Part shown: piece after piece, positions 25,692-38,537 of the stretch
How positions within the stretch are numbered: position 1 is the first letter of the stretch
How the letters are laid out: each line of letters begins with the position of its first letter
Origin: Entonaema liquescens
Lineage: Eukaryota; Ascomycota; Sordariomycetes; Xylariales; Xylariaceae
DNA length: 64,000 nucleotides
Assembly: GCA_902805475.1 (NCBI GenBank)
Contig: CADCSX010000002.1
Coordinates: forward strand, 1,240,001 to 1,304,000
Direction of reading: 5' to 3'
The notes under the pieces: generated by a model
What the model saw: the letters and a program-made list of their open reading frames with translations, nothing else
The model's database searches: none
What the model was told of the DNA's origin: nothing
Translations under genes and position numbers: made by a program

Positions 25692-26852
25692 ATGGAAGAC
25701 GGACAGTATGTCGACGGTAGCTTTTATATATACGCTCCAAACAAGGGAGCGCCGGTGTTTTTCGCAGTTGCTTTTCTAGTTTCTGGTGGTATTCACATCT
25801 GGCAAGCAGTGTAAGAGCCTCCTAGAAATAGCATCATATTAGTCAACCCTATTAGTTAACCCATACAATTCTAACAACATAAACTAGTCATTATAAGAGC
25901 TGGAGGCTCACTGGGTTATATATTCTCTGTGCGCTTCTCTTTGCCTCGGGGTTTATTGTGAGGGAGATAGGGGCTTTCGAGTATACGAACCTCCCCTATT
26001 ACATCGCTAGTCAATGTCTCATTTATTTCGCACCGTAGGTCAACTCACCTGATGTTTTGTAAAACGCCTGCTAATTGATGCGATAGACCGCTATACGAGC
26101 TCTGCAACTATTATATCCTTGGCCGCATACTCTACTTCGTCCCCTATTACTCTCCAATCCACCCCGGACGAGTACTGACGACCTTCGCCGCTATATCTCT
26201 AGTGGTTGAGGCATTGAATGGAAATGGCATTGCCTATATGGCTAATAGGTCACTGCCAGAAGAACGACAACGGGTAGGCGAGGCCCTAATGAAAGCCTCG
26301 TTGATATTGCAACTTGTCGTTGTATCGCTTTTCATTGCGCTTGCCAGCGTATTCCAGATGAAGTGTCGCCGAAATGGCATCAACCATGTTAAGGTAAACC
26401 AAGCGCTCCTGACGCTCTATATTAGCACAACCATCATCGCGGTCAGATGCATATATAGAACCGTCGAGTACTTTGGTTCCACCAACGTCGACTATGGGGA
26501 CCCTAACTTCGACTTCTCAGGCCTAAGCCCGATTGTTCGATACGAGTGGTTCTTCTACGTGTTCGAAGCGACGCTCATGCTATGCAATAGCGTGCTATTG
26601 AACGCCCGTCACCCGCGTCGCTGGCTGCCAAGTTCCACCAAGGTCTACCTTGCTAAGGATAACGTAACTGAGATCATGGGGCCGGGTTACAAACAAGAGA
26701 GGAATGTTTTGGTTACTCTCATCGATCCCTTCGACATCTATGGTATGATTAAGGGTAGAGATCAAGAAACGCGCTTTTGGGATGAAAATGAACTTGAGGG
26801 AAGGAAGACTGATATCGATCCAGTGGAGAGACGAACTAACGGAACCGTCTGA
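25692..26852 (+). CDS. RTA1-like seven-helix membrane protein (lipid-translocating exporter family)
   Basis: Fungal family that includes yeast Rta1, Rsb1 and Pug1, linked to sphingoid-base or sterol-drug tolerance. Exons 25692-25810, 25888-26034 and 26087-26852 give 343 residues. The family order is clear: first helix FFAVAFLVSGGIHIWQA, then KSWRLTGLYILCALLFASG, the signature QCLIYFAPPLYELCNYYILG followed by R, and VEALNGNGIAYMAN. Around seven hydrophobic segments are visible, followed by a polar tail with WLPSS and FDIYGMIKGRDQETRFWDE. All introns are GT-AG and in phase. Substrate unknown. Confidence 0.9.
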
Positions 26853-29800
26853 AAATAGAATGACTTGGATTTGGATTAGTTAGGAGTATCTGGAGTTAGT
26901 GTATCTCAAAATGCTTCCGCATTATGCATATCCTTCATGTATAACCACATGATTACCTGTTTAGACGGCGCGGTCGGTTTCAAAGAATAGTAGCAAGTTT
27001 TCTAGAAGGTATTCTTTTGCGATTAGGTCGTTCCGCCAACGTAGAATGATATGTATAACAAAGTTATTTAGAATTCGCCGCATCACTTGGTAGGGATTAC
27101 CAAATAAGGGGGATTTCCGGGTTGGATCCGTCGGGAAGAGAGCCACATAACGCCGCATTGCAACTCTACATACTTACTTAGCAGCTTGCACCTAGAACAA
27201 AGTGGCTAGGGCATCTAAACGCACCTATACGCATCCAATAGGCAGGCACTTTTGTTGCTTTTTTGTTTCGCTTCTATTCGAAACATGCTAAACGTTCAAT
27301 TCGTTCCCCGCTTGCGAGATGAAACGGATCTTATGCGATGTGTCAACATCTCGCAAACTCCACGACAAATCCACACTCTTAGGGCTGGCATTGGGAAGTT
27401 GGACAATTGGCCGTTTCAACGAAATGCCCGTTTTGGGGAGTCGCTTCGAGCAAGCTTATCTAAGGGGACCCTGTGCCTTACATGTTATGACGCTATCAAC
27501 GATAGTTCGTCGCGATTGATGATTTAATAATTGGTAAAAATAGGTCAATTGCTTCGGCATCTTAGTTGCGCTGATGATGAGTTTAGAGAGGCAGCTAGCG
27601 TATTAAGTTATTTCCAATGTTGGTATCTTCTTGCTTTAGACGAACGCTTAGTGCCGGAGGAGTCAAGGGATTATTCGAATGTATAAACGATATCGCGAAG
27701 TGGATACGCGTATGTAAACAGGAACAGGAATATGATGAACATGAGCATGAATATGAGAATGAACAGGTCACATGAGGGTATTGGTTTGAGAATTATGTAT
27801 GTTTAAGTCACGTTGGACAATGCAGTAAAAGCCAACTTATGACTTTACCTAGATGTAGGTAAGTAGGTACCGTTTGTTGCTGCTCTTCAATTTTTTGTAG
27901 GTGGGCCGCGGCATGCACATGCAATGTGGAGGGGAAGAACTACAGGTACCTAGGTAATGTACATGTAAGGTAAGCGGGACGCATGTGCTACAATGTTTCT
28001 ATTTCTAGAATACATCCCACTGAAGGCTATGCATTTAAGGCATGTACGCAACATTTAAGTTAATATTTAAGGTAAGGTACGTATACGATGAGCAAATTAC
28101 AGTACACTCGTATGCGTATACCATATTTAGGTACATGCATGTAAGTACCTGACGTATGTAGCTAAGTCTATTAGGTCTGCTTCCACAGGGGTACCTACCC
28201 TAGTATTGCTCCGGTACCGTGGAAGACAGCGGCGTCTTGTGCTTTTCGTCGGGAGGTAGTTTCTTGTTCATCTCCGAATTCTCTACGAAAGCATCCGATA
28301 TTTCATGCAATATTGAATGCTTCTCCTATTTCTTTTGGGAACCTTTTTATTACACATTCAAGCGATTTAAAGCGCCACCGTACCTCTTCATTATCTGCGA
28401 TCTTCTGCTATTCAAGGTCAATGAAAATGATAAACTAGTGTTTGATATATACTCAGGACCTAGGTACCTGATAACGAGCCTCCCGGGGATCGACGTTCGG
28501 TAGATTTGATGTTGCTTACGATAAGAAACATTCCCAGATCCCGTCTTATGATTGATTCTATTTGGAGGCTTTGGTCGAGTTAAAGAAGTAAAAGCCGAGC
28601 AAAATCAACGTCATAAGTAATGCGTACTGCGTATTATTAGTCGTACGGCATCAGCACTGTATTACTATGCCAGCAAGCCAGCAAGCCAGCAGCAAGCCAG
28701 TTAAGTCTTGGGGCTCGGTACCTAGGTAGTCTGCTTGTCCGCGAGTCATGGTGATGTGGCTCGGTTGTAGAACCCAACCGCCAATCCGAGTCGTGCCTCA
28801 TTTGCAATCCAAAGGAAAATGAAAAGACTACTAGGTCCCTAGTTAAGGGGGAAATATCGGGATGGGACTATTCTGTCATTTCCATGCTCTTGGTAATGAT
28901 GCGCTAGTTAATGCTCTAGAATAGCGTCTAGAATTTCCGGCTAGGTGCTTAAAATTTTATACGCGATAATAGCCTCAAGAGTATTCGCTATGAAAGCTAC
29001 TAATATCATAAGTACGGCTGGAATGCGATTCACGATCAATTGACAAATGATAAACCAAACGATAAACATAGCCGCAGGGATCGACATCCTTCAAACCTGC
29101 CATTTCCGCACCAAAAGCTGTCAGTCCAAGGGTCTTGTCCAGGGGTCATCCAGGCGGATCTTCTAGTGTTTTCCTTTGGCTGGGGGTGAGGCGGAGCTGG
29201 GATGGCACATACGTAGTACGCTATTGGTAAATGTATTGCTTTTGGGTTCGCCTATGCCCGAGAGCCTATACCATGGTACGGAGGGCAACGAGGGCAGCGA
29301 GGGCAGCGAAAGCAAGGAGTGTAACTCAAGCACATCTGGGGATCGCTTCGCCATACAACAGCTATACCATACCATTAATATGTACAACACTGTAAGTACA
29401 TCTAACCGTCGTACTGACCGTCGTACAGATGCTTGACCATACTTGGGGCACCGCTGTTCATTCTGTCGAGCTTCACCAATGAGCTCATTCGTTTGGACCA
29501 ACCCGCTGCGGATACAGCAAATCATTTCGTCGTTCCGCCCCTCTTCATAGGTTACTGACAGGTTAATCATTTTCATTCTCCAATTCTATTTGTCGTCCTC
29601 TTTGCTCATACATTACCGGCACACTTCTCTACGACCCTACCTCGACACCTAGCCACTCACGACTTACACAACACCTCGACTAGACTAGCAACAGGATTAT
29701 CACTTGCAACTTGCAGGCTTGCGGACTTGCAGACTTTTGCATTACTGCACATTGTTGCTCAACCTATCTCTTGTACGCCACCGTCCTTAAACAGTTGATT

Positions 29801-30270
29801 TCGCCTCCCGAACTACTCCTAGCGGCTTAGTCGAACCTGTTTTATTTGGATTCTCTCCTGGATTCTTTCCTGAAGCCTATTATAATATATTACTCCACCT
29901 CGCACCTACTCAGATCATCTGGGTTCCTCCTGTTACGTGCCTAACAAGAGGTCGTCGCATGATAGAGGAATAATCTCCACTGCTAACGGTGGGAAAGTAC
30001 ACAAAACCAAAGTATTTTTGGTATTTTTGGCTGGCCGCACCCAACTGCCCTTTTCGAGCGTCTCGCGTTGAGGGCCTTGGCACGCTTCTAGCGGCTCACC
30101 CGTTATATCCTGGAGACAAAGCAGCGTAGCCGCAGGTGTGCTCCAGGTTTGTTTCTCATCGAATCCCAACCAACCCTTGTCAACCAGAGTAGTAGTATTC
30201 TTTATTAAGAGCCGCCCTCTCTTTTTATTTCCCTTCCCTCCGTGTATTGCGGAGGCCGGTACCTAGCAAT
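26853..30270. other. 3.4 kb gene-poor region
   Basis: No supported gene. It holds two perfect TACCTAGGTA palindromes (27947-27956 and 28719-28728) and a related CCTAGGTACC at 28459-28468, plus a short imperfect AGCAAGCC repeat at 28669-28700. Open frames at 26961-27527, 28219-28503 and 29163-29576 lack recognisable domains or fungal codon character and are left out. Confidence 0.55.
28669..28700. repeat. Short tandem AGCAAGCC repeat
   Basis: About four imperfect copies of an 8-base unit within the gene-poor region. Probably a microsatellite of no function. Confidence 0.7.
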
Positions 30271-31310
30271 ATGGATCATAATCGGAACAAGGCAATACGC
30301 ACCGAACGCAGCAATCTTTCCAAACCGCAGGTTTTTGTACAGCTCGCATTCGGTGTATCTTGGTCTCAACGGCATACACCACAGACGCATACAATGACTT
30401 ATATGTCTCGTAATTTGAAGAATGCGAGGGATTCTGGGAACTTTCCTCGCCAAGTGCCGCCGCCGAATGCCAACTTTTAGCGATACCGGAATCGCGACAG
30501 CAACGGAGTCGAGAGCATCCGGGTCGACATCATCGGCCACATAATCACGCGCAAACCCGGGAACCTGGACGTCCTCGCGGTCAGAATAGTAACCAACCTA
30601 ACGAGCAGGTAAGGCTTCGGCCAAGGCGGAACTCAGCAGGCGAATCTCGAGGAGAAAGGGGAAGGTCGGCACCGCCGCTATTTAGCGACAGTCCGTGGGA
30701 TGCTCCCCATGTATCTGCGTCTTTGTTCCCGCAACGGTCGCAGACAGGAGTAACCCAGTCGTCATGGAAAGCATTGCCTGCAGAACCAAGCCAATTCCGT
30801 CTTGGTGAGGAAGGGTTACCATGGTCCGCATATGCGTGGCCTTTTACGGGAGAGTTCGACGATGGCGATGACGACGATGACGACGGCATTGGCGAGAAAA
30901 TACCTTTTGAAAATAACCCTACGACAATCCCTCTCACTACGGAGGAACCTCGTGGGGAGGACCCCGAAAGAGTAAGGGAACTTGAGTCGTTGTCGACAGC
31001 CATGATGACAGTAGACAACGGTTTCGAGCATCAGTGGTGGTATCAAGGGCCGAGAGAGTCGGTGGAACGTTGGTGGACGCAGCGAGCCGCAGATGAGGCG
31101 GATGATGCGCGGTCGGCTGTCAGTGCCGAGGCGGTGTTATTAAATGACATAGCACCGCCATCAGCCTTAGATCCTGATGAGGAGAATCTCCCTAATTTCA
31201 GCGATATTGTGTCGCCGATATCAGAGGCGTCGAGCCCGGCGCCAAGTTTCGCCCGGCCTCTCCACAGATCGCTAACGACGAGATCAGACGAATTATGGCT
31301 AGGAAGCTAA
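30271..31310 (+). CDS. Uncharacterised basic-to-acidic disordered protein, probable one-base frame break
   Basis: I do not recognise this gene. Two open frames abut: 30271-30480 starting at an ATG (MDHNRNKAIRTERSNLSK) and a frame open to the stop at 31308-31310. They meet at the TTTT run 30475-30478; a fifth T joins them into one 346-residue protein. The N-terminal half is Arg/Gln/His/Asn-rich; the middle has FSDSPWDAP and WSAYAWPF; then an acidic run (DDGDDDDDDG), a conserved-looking patch TAMMTVDNGFEHQWWYQG, and a Ser/Pro-rich tail. An unseen intron near 30400-30480 could give the same join but no good splice pair is apparent. No homology can be asserted. Confidence 0.5.
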
Positions 31311-34300
31311 GGGTTGGTGGATGATAAAGGCGCATAGGAGTTTGGATTAGAAAAACCTCACAGTACAAGCTAGGGATCTTGGTGGCTGATTAAGAGGAAG
31401 ACACGGGGCATTGCGGGCGATGCTTGAAGCATTGGATATGCTATTCAGGCAAGGGACTACTATCATAAAGCATTTGCATACAACTCGGCGTTTGAATTAG
31501 GGAATTATTACTACTACTATAATAATATCATTAAAGGGCATCAAATGGAGGATATTCCCAGGAGACGCAGTGGATTTTAGCATAGAGCATTATAGGGAAA
31601 TTTGGTAGTGGCTAACGTGCCCGATATTGAACTTTAATCACTTCTCATCTATGAATTCATGATCGTGGTTGTTTATTTGCGAGTATACACGATCTCACAT
31701 AGCTCTACTAATAGTATCACGATACGATAACTCCCTGCTACGAGTATGATGGTGATATCCCAGTCACTATGAAGATTCAGCTGGTTATGTCATAAAGGAC
31801 GAATTGGCTGGATCACCTAGTCATTTCGGTGCAATGATCTATGGTATGGCGCGTAGATTTTCTTTGAATCTGCCCAACAGGTACCTTTTGATAGAGCAAG
31901 ATGGTAAGCGCCAGCAACGACCTTCCAAGCTGGTATTCAGTTGCGCGAACAGAATGAGTACGACTTCCCAAGTAGGAATACAGCTATTGAACAGTATTGT
32001 GACTCTCCAAAAGCCCACTACAATTTACATAATACGACGATGTCACCCCTAAATATTGTTCGTATATTGACTTTGCGCTCATTAAGAAAAGGCTAGTGGA
32101 GCTATCGCCAGGGGTAGCTTTTTCACCGAGTCGAAACGGGGCGAGATCTGGGGTTCGTTGTTCATCTGTTTACGAGCGTTTCTTGATCCTCGAGCGGCGA
32201 GACGGCCCATGTAACGTTGGACCTAGGCTCATCGAGTACTACCTCCACACGCATTCATACATAATAGTGGTAAGTAGTACGGGGGGATCATCGTTGTTAG
32301 TATGGACCGTGGCGAATAGACCTGCATGGCGGTCTACTTTAAATCGACAACTGAAGCTAAATATAGGATATGATGGGCTGGCTGGTTTTATGGTATTTGT
32401 ATGTCGGTATGTATGTAAAATGACGGAAACACCTGATAGAGAGCAAGGTCCGAATTGTACATACATTTGTACATACATATGCACACATGCTGCGGCTGTC
32501 GTCATCACGGGTACGAAACATTGTGCGTCCCCTGCATATATAATATATCGTACATTCATACATACGTCTATACATACCTATGAACCTGTGGCCATACATA
32601 CCTGGACCGAACGTACATACATACCTACATATCGAACCCAAAAAACCCCCTTGCCCTCTCAAAACTCACCCGACAGATTGGACCAATGAGTTCCCGGCCT
32701 GGGAAAATCAAGATCTACAAATGTCCCAAGGGGGTTTATCGACAACCGACAGGGTCCCATCCGAGAAGGGGCCGACGACGCTGCCGATTCGACAGCGGGC
32801 CGCTTGGGAAACCCCCCCATATATACTGGACAGATATACTAATACGTAGGTAGGTATTGTACATACAATACAATACATACATGTCGCTTGTGTCTGCTGA
32901 AGCCGCGCGCATCCCGGCTTAGCCAGGTAGTTAGTTGAGATCTCACCCACACACACAAACACAGACACACATCATCGATCTGAACTTGAAACGATCTGTG
33001 TGCAATCGTCAACGTCAAGTGTAGCACCTTGTGCAGCCTTACGCCCAGCCTACCCCTCCCCTTCCCTCCCCTGCCCTCCTCAGGTCAGATGTAAATGTTT
33101 CTCTGCGGTAATGGATACCACCTTTACCAAACATAGCTGGCATGAGGAGAGCCGAGATCCCAGAATCAGATGAAGTGCTGCGCTGCGCTGCGCCGCGCCA
33201 AAAGCCGACCTTAAAAGCCCGGTCTTAGGATAGTTAAGTAGGTAGTTATCTTGGATTAGCGAACTCATTCGCTTGCTACATCGACGATGCTACGGTAGTA
33301 ATGTGCGACAACAGGGAAACAAACTACCTTCTAATAAATGCGGCGGGCTTTGTTTATATATTTAGATACCTATCACATATACCTCCCATGTATGTCCGGG
33401 TTAAGATATATTGCGCCGAAGGTATGGGTAGTAGTATGGGGAGCGGCTGAGGAACAACGTGCCAACAACGTGTCCCTCATGTCCGAAGTAGGTAGCCATT
33501 ATACTCAACACTAGGCATCGTGGAATTACACGCAAGGTCAAGGAGCTACTTCGGCAGTCAAGTCCTTGGTACGGCGCAGCGCTCTTACGTGCAGCAACAT
33601 AATTTAACGTGCTTATAGAGCCAACGGCGAGCCTGGGTTGCAGCGGACGGTCGACAGATCTGAATAGGTAGGTGGGCTGTGTGAGCTGCCGTATATACCA
33701 TACATACCTACGCACCAGGTAACTAACTAACTACCTACCTAAGTTACTTGCCTAGGCAGTAGTTAACCGCGATTTCTGGGGGACTAGAACTGGAACTGGA
33801 GCCGTATCTCTCCCATGGGGTATCGTCTGATCTATCCGACATGAAACGTCCGAACCTTCGGGCGGCTAGAGCTACATAGGTAGTTTCCTACAGGGACAGG
33901 GACAACGACGATGCATGCACGGGTTAGCAACTGAGTTCCGTGCCGCACACATAAGGCTACCGTCCTGCGGACAAGGTACCATTGTTGGGGCATGGTTCCT
34001 CGCCTAATACCACGGAGATGCATCTCGCGCTCGCTTCCTGCCCTCAAGAAAGCCTTCGAGTCTGCCTCGAGGTTCTTCTAAAGCCTCTTACATCCATACA
34101 TCCGGACATACATGATAAGCTCGTCTACAGAATATGGTATGATTGCAGCACTTCAGCTGCTGACGATACTTATCTCTTGCAGATAAGTGATATCTATAAT
34201 GACGAGCGGCTCTGTGTAATACATGCCGCTGTTCCTCGATGACGAAACGAAGCAACGATATGAAGCAGTGCAACCCGACGCATGCCGACGTAGCCTTACT

Positions 34301-35311
34301 TGCTTCCGCTGTTTGAAGACAGAACGGAAAGAAAGCCGAGGTTTGGGCTGTTAGAGTAATATACCTATTCCGGACGCAAGCACTCAGCCCCGAGAAGAGT
34401 TAGGGTGTCGATCTTGATTTATAATGCATCGACTGTAACACACGTGGGCTACTAAAATATAACGGACAAAAGTTCTCTCTAATAGGGCGCTTACTACACT
34501 GCCTACTTTGGGTAGTATGTCTATACCTTATTATGTCCTGACTACGTGTGGTGGCGGTGTGAGATGTTTTTTATTTCCTTATTGAATAGCACAATAACTT
34601 AGGTATAGAGTTATCTCTGGGTATGGATGGTCGTGTTTTGATCAAAATTGTTATTCATATTCGTGTACGTCGTCTCAACATAACAAAGCGCGGGGTTAAC
34701 TAATAGTAACTTATCGTGCGAATAAGGCAGGACGAGACATATGAGATTTGCCCTGCCATGCCCTGCCCATGCTCCACCAATGTAACCGTATGTTCCTAGC
34801 CAGATTCGCCAGCAACATGTAACTCTCGTGCCAGTGTTCCCCATCATATCATACCATCGCAACCGAGGAACCCCGTCCACCGGCCTAGCTGTCTTCCGAA
34901 ACCTAACCAGTTGATAACCCGGTCGCTTTCACCATTTACCGTAGTCCTTACATAGGAGTGGTCGGACGGCCCTCATAAACTCGGATAGGACACGACAGTC
35001 CCAGATAACTCATCGTGTCGAGAGAAATAAAATAAAACAGCAATAAACAACCAAGCCGAGAACAGCCGACGCCGCGTATATGCATCCCACCTCTTCCATG
35101 ATAGCCCATCAAGGGCAGGTATCTCTGCAGAAGCCCCCGTATTCGTCTATCAAACACTTGCATCAAGTTTTGCCGCTTGGGAAAGTAGAGTGAGGGAAAA
35201 GACAAAAGCATGTAAGAAGTGTGATATGGTATCTCTGCACAGCCGTGATTTGGATCGAAAAGAGAAAAAGAACCGAGATTGATAGAAAGAAACCCAATAG
35301 AACCCCCGCTA
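31311..35311. other. 4.0 kb gene-poor region
   Basis: Lies between the 3' end of the 30 kb gene and the wc-1 stop codon. It contains TACA/CATA-rich simple sequence (32456-32632 and 32850-32885), a GCGCTGC-rich patch near 33176-33198, and many TACCTA motifs. Long open frames at 32096-32689 come from the simple repeats and are not called. Confidence 0.55.
32456..32632. repeat. Interrupted TACA/CATA simple repeats
   Basis: Clusters of ACAT/ACATAC units (for example at 32456-32482, 32551-32577 and 32613-32632) separated by unique sequence. Low complexity creates misleading open frames on both strands. Confidence 0.75.
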
Positions 35312-38300
35312 CTACATGCTGACCTCCCGCTCTTCCTGGATAGCTGTCATTTCGCTGCCAACGACACCGCCCCCAAGGAGGGGTAGGCTCGGTGGAGGCA
35401 TCGAGAAGCCCCGTGGGCCCGATGGCGTCGTACTAATGCTACCACTGCTGGGAACCGCGGTCGAACCTGACGACCTGTTTACCGTTGCGCCCGTGTCCAT
35501 CTCTGAAGGCTGCTCAATAACGCTCATCTCGGCCGTGGGCATTTCTCTCTGTAGCGGAGAGGAGTGTACGGGCGAATTGGATTTCTTACTTGCCGCATCG
35601 CCGTTACCCCCACGGGATGAATTTCGTGGAGAGACCCTACCCGTCTGCTACGTTGTAAGTAATTTGTATGTAAGAATAGGTATGTCAAGGGGGTTCACCA
35701 ACCTGCTTTGCCCACCTAAGGCCGCAGCTATTACAAAGGTCTCTTTGACCGCTCGGGCCTCTCCGCCACTCAGGCGTGTTGCGAGTATGACAGTTAGCAC
35801 AATCTCGGACGAAGTTCCCAACTCCCTTTCTACGCTTGCGTTTCTTTTTGTTAGAAAGAAGGCCGTGGAGCTCCTCGGCCAGTACCCGGTTTACTTTCTC
35901 CATCTGTCGCAATTCGTATTGCCAGCTAGTGCATCTCGTAGTCTTGAGTTCGTCGAAAATGTTATCATCTGATGCGAGAGCTTTATCTTGGTTACCAGGA
36001 GCCATGCCACCGCCCGCTGCAGCAGAGAAGACGCCACGACGTTGTTCATCTGGGGTTTGGCCTCCTTGTGCGACGGCGAAGCTGGACATCGACTTTGGTT
36101 CTGCAGACGTATGGCTCACAGAACCTGGCCTGGTAGATAGGGTGGTCACAACCGGCCCAAGTGCCCGAGAAGAGGCCTTAACTAACTTCGTCTGGGCAAG
36201 CAAAAGGTCGGTTTCTGCCCCTTACACGCATCGCCTGGATACATGATGGTATGAGCTTGTAAAACCTGACCCCGGCGGTTTTGTACTTCATGTTTGCATG
36301 TGACTATGCGTCCCCTTCTAGCTTTTTCAATTGAACGCCCAAACTCAGCACGGGATTCCTTGCGCATTAACTCCTGTATACTAGTCCCTACAAGGCTTTC
36401 TGGCTGTAAATCCAACAGAGACCTAACGTTTGCGGAGACAAATAGAAACATGCCAGAGGTGGAGAGTTTTGTCCACAACTCGCTGTCGCCTATGCCGCCA
36501 TTTAATTCTAACTCGCGTCGACTTAGCGCAAAGACCGGGCGCTTCCGACCAACAAGAATTATGCACTTTCGACCTTTTCCTTGCTCGACAAATAGTGAGC
36601 CGTGACTTTCGAACCAAGTATAGCCACTCTGCTTTCTTCGTATGCGGAACACTATGTTCACTGAACTTCCATTTGTAGCATCCTTGAGCTCTCGGGTAAC
36701 CGGAACAATGTCGGAAGGATGAGATATAGATGAGATGGAACTTCCAACCAGTTCGGTAGCGTCATATTCGAGTATACGTTTACAGGATGGCGAGAGGTAG
36801 AGAAATAGCCCCTTTAAGGATAAAACGTGAACGACATCATCGGCATTCTCTAAAAGCATCTTGTCCCAAGACTGCCGGTGCCAATCAGAGGCAGATCCTT
36901 TAGGGTTGAATTGCTGTAGCAGCGTAGACACGTCGTCGACTCCCAACGTTTGTCCGTTCTCCGGTTCCCACTGGCTTGAAGATGGTGGTGTCCAAATGTA
37001 CTGCCCGATATCGCTATGCTTGTAGTTAACCTTCATTGTTCCCGGGCCCTGATGCGAGGCAATGGCGTCAGGGCATTCTACTAGATCGATCTGGAACCCA
37101 ATAATGTATCTGATCTCGGAGGTGTCCCATGTGATAGGGATCATGGTTAATAAGTTCAAGAAGGGCTTGCCTCCTTTCCGGTAGTTGATTAAACTCTGTT
37201 GGACTTCCTTGCCCTCTGCAATCTTTTGCTTCAAGTTGTAAACAGCTCCGTTATCGACAAATTCTCGCTTTGTACCCGCCTCGACCTTGCCATCCGGGGC
37301 CTGGAGAAAGCGACAATTTTGACCGACGATTTCGTGCTGGCTATAACCGGTTAGGTTCTGGAAATTGTCCGAGACGTATATGATTGGACAATCATTCATT
37401 GTAACATCGCAGACGACGAAAGCACAGGACATATCGACGGCACCGAGATTTACCTGCGGGTTCTTCCGCGTAGCCACAAGCCAGAGGGCCCTCAGCATAT
37501 CAAATCCGCTTTTGGAATATATGGTTTTCTCCTTTGGAGGTTGAGTATTAATAACGGCTGGGATAGATGGCTGGGGAGGGGCGGCACTCTCTGGTGTTGT
37601 TTCTGTTGTAGTTGGAATGGGCGACTCGTACGAGGACGTAGAGGATACGAGCGGTTGGGACTGGACCTGTGAAACAGGCTGTGGCGAAATATTGGACTGA
37701 AACCCGTTCATAGTAGTGTCCATGTCAAGGTTTGTTTGGGGGTTATGTTGGCTGGGAGGAGAGAACTGTGGAGAAGTGGTCATGATGCTGTCGTCGCCCG
37801 TGTCCACGTGCATGCCGGCGCCAGGGTCATTTGCCACAGTACCAAGAGCGCTGCTCTCGTTTGATAAGTCCATGCTGAAATCGGTCGGCAAGCCATCCAT
37901 GGAGCTTTGTGGGAACGGGGTAGACAACGCAGTAGCTGGTTGGAACATGTTCATGGACGGGTCCGCGCCCATCGTGTCCATATTCATATTAGAAAAGGCA
38001 ATCATGTTCCCTACCATTTCAGGGGAGAGTGCTGAGAAGTCATCAGCGAGCATAGTCGGCGAAGTGAACCCTGAGGTACCCTGAAGGGGTATGTTCGTGT
38101 TGAGGGTAGGGTATCCGTTGTTCATGGTGTCAGCTGAATTTGCCATAACCCCAAACTGATAGTCCCTAAAGGAGTTTTCGCTGCTGCCAAATTCCATCAT
38201 GGACATCCTTCGATCTGCATCTACTTGGGGTATCTGACCCGGAAATTGTTGTGGTAGACTTCGTCGGCGCTGTAGCTCCTGGGAATTGCCACAGATAATG

Positions 38301-38482
38301 TCATCGAGGGGATCAGCACCCACTAAAGACGGGTCCGGGTTTGCAGCTGTAACAGGCCCATACTGCGGCTGTTGGGCGGACTGGTTTATTGAAGCTGCAA
38401 CTAGGCGTCTTTGGTTGCGCTGCAGAGAATGGCGGCGCTGCAGCTCCTCTTGGGAGAGCTGGTTGCCGAAGAAGTTGTCCAT
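35312..38482 (-). CDS. wc-1: White collar-1 blue-light photoreceptor and GATA transcription factor
   Basis: FAD-binding LOV photoreceptor that pairs with WC-2 to switch on light and clock genes. Exons 35703-38482 and 35644-35312; intron GTTGGT...TAGCAG joins WAKQ|TGRVSPR. About 1,037 residues with correction. Order: Gln/Met/Ser-rich N-terminus; LOV domain about 343-465, with the photoactive Cys in GQNCRFLQAPDG (Cys about 390) and flanking GKPFLNLLTMIPI; PAS-B about 545-630 (HVLSLKGLFLYLSPSCKRIL); PAS-C about 665-750; basic KKKRKRRKG, likely nuclear signal; GATA zinc finger about 894-920, CANCHTR...CNSCG with the 18-residue loop typical of white-collar proteins; Pro-rich tail. As written, frame is lost at the T run of four (minus strand) at 36202-36205: KPTF then LLAQTKLVKASS one base out. 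A fifth T restores the known WC-1 junction. Confidence 0.95.
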
Positions 38483-38514
38483 TTCGACTGCATCTGTGAT
38501 AACTCGAGTAGAAC

Positions 38515-38537
38515 CGACGTTCGACGTTCGACGTTCG
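38515..38537. repeat. Tandem CGACGTT repeat upstream of wc-1
   Basis: Three copies of a 7-base unit, 33 bases before the wc-1 start codon, hence probably in its 5' leader. Confidence 0.8.

Noticed and set aside
26961..27527. Possible eroded transposon or small gene
   Set aside because: Peptides on both strands show no motif I can place, and no terminal repeats were found.
28219..28503. 94-codon open frame
   Set aside because: Aromatic-rich composition, no recognisable feature, no splice or leader support.
32096..32689. 197-codon open frame on the plus strand
   Set aside because: Much of it is made of CATA/TACA simple repeats and it overlaps open frames on the other strand; no domain or intron signals.
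36182..36243. Genuine early stop in wc-1 leaving a photoreceptor without zinc finger
   Set aside because: The downstream frame continues the conserved WC-1 sequence without a gap, and six other genes show the same one-base pattern, so an error is more likely; kept as a finding to check.
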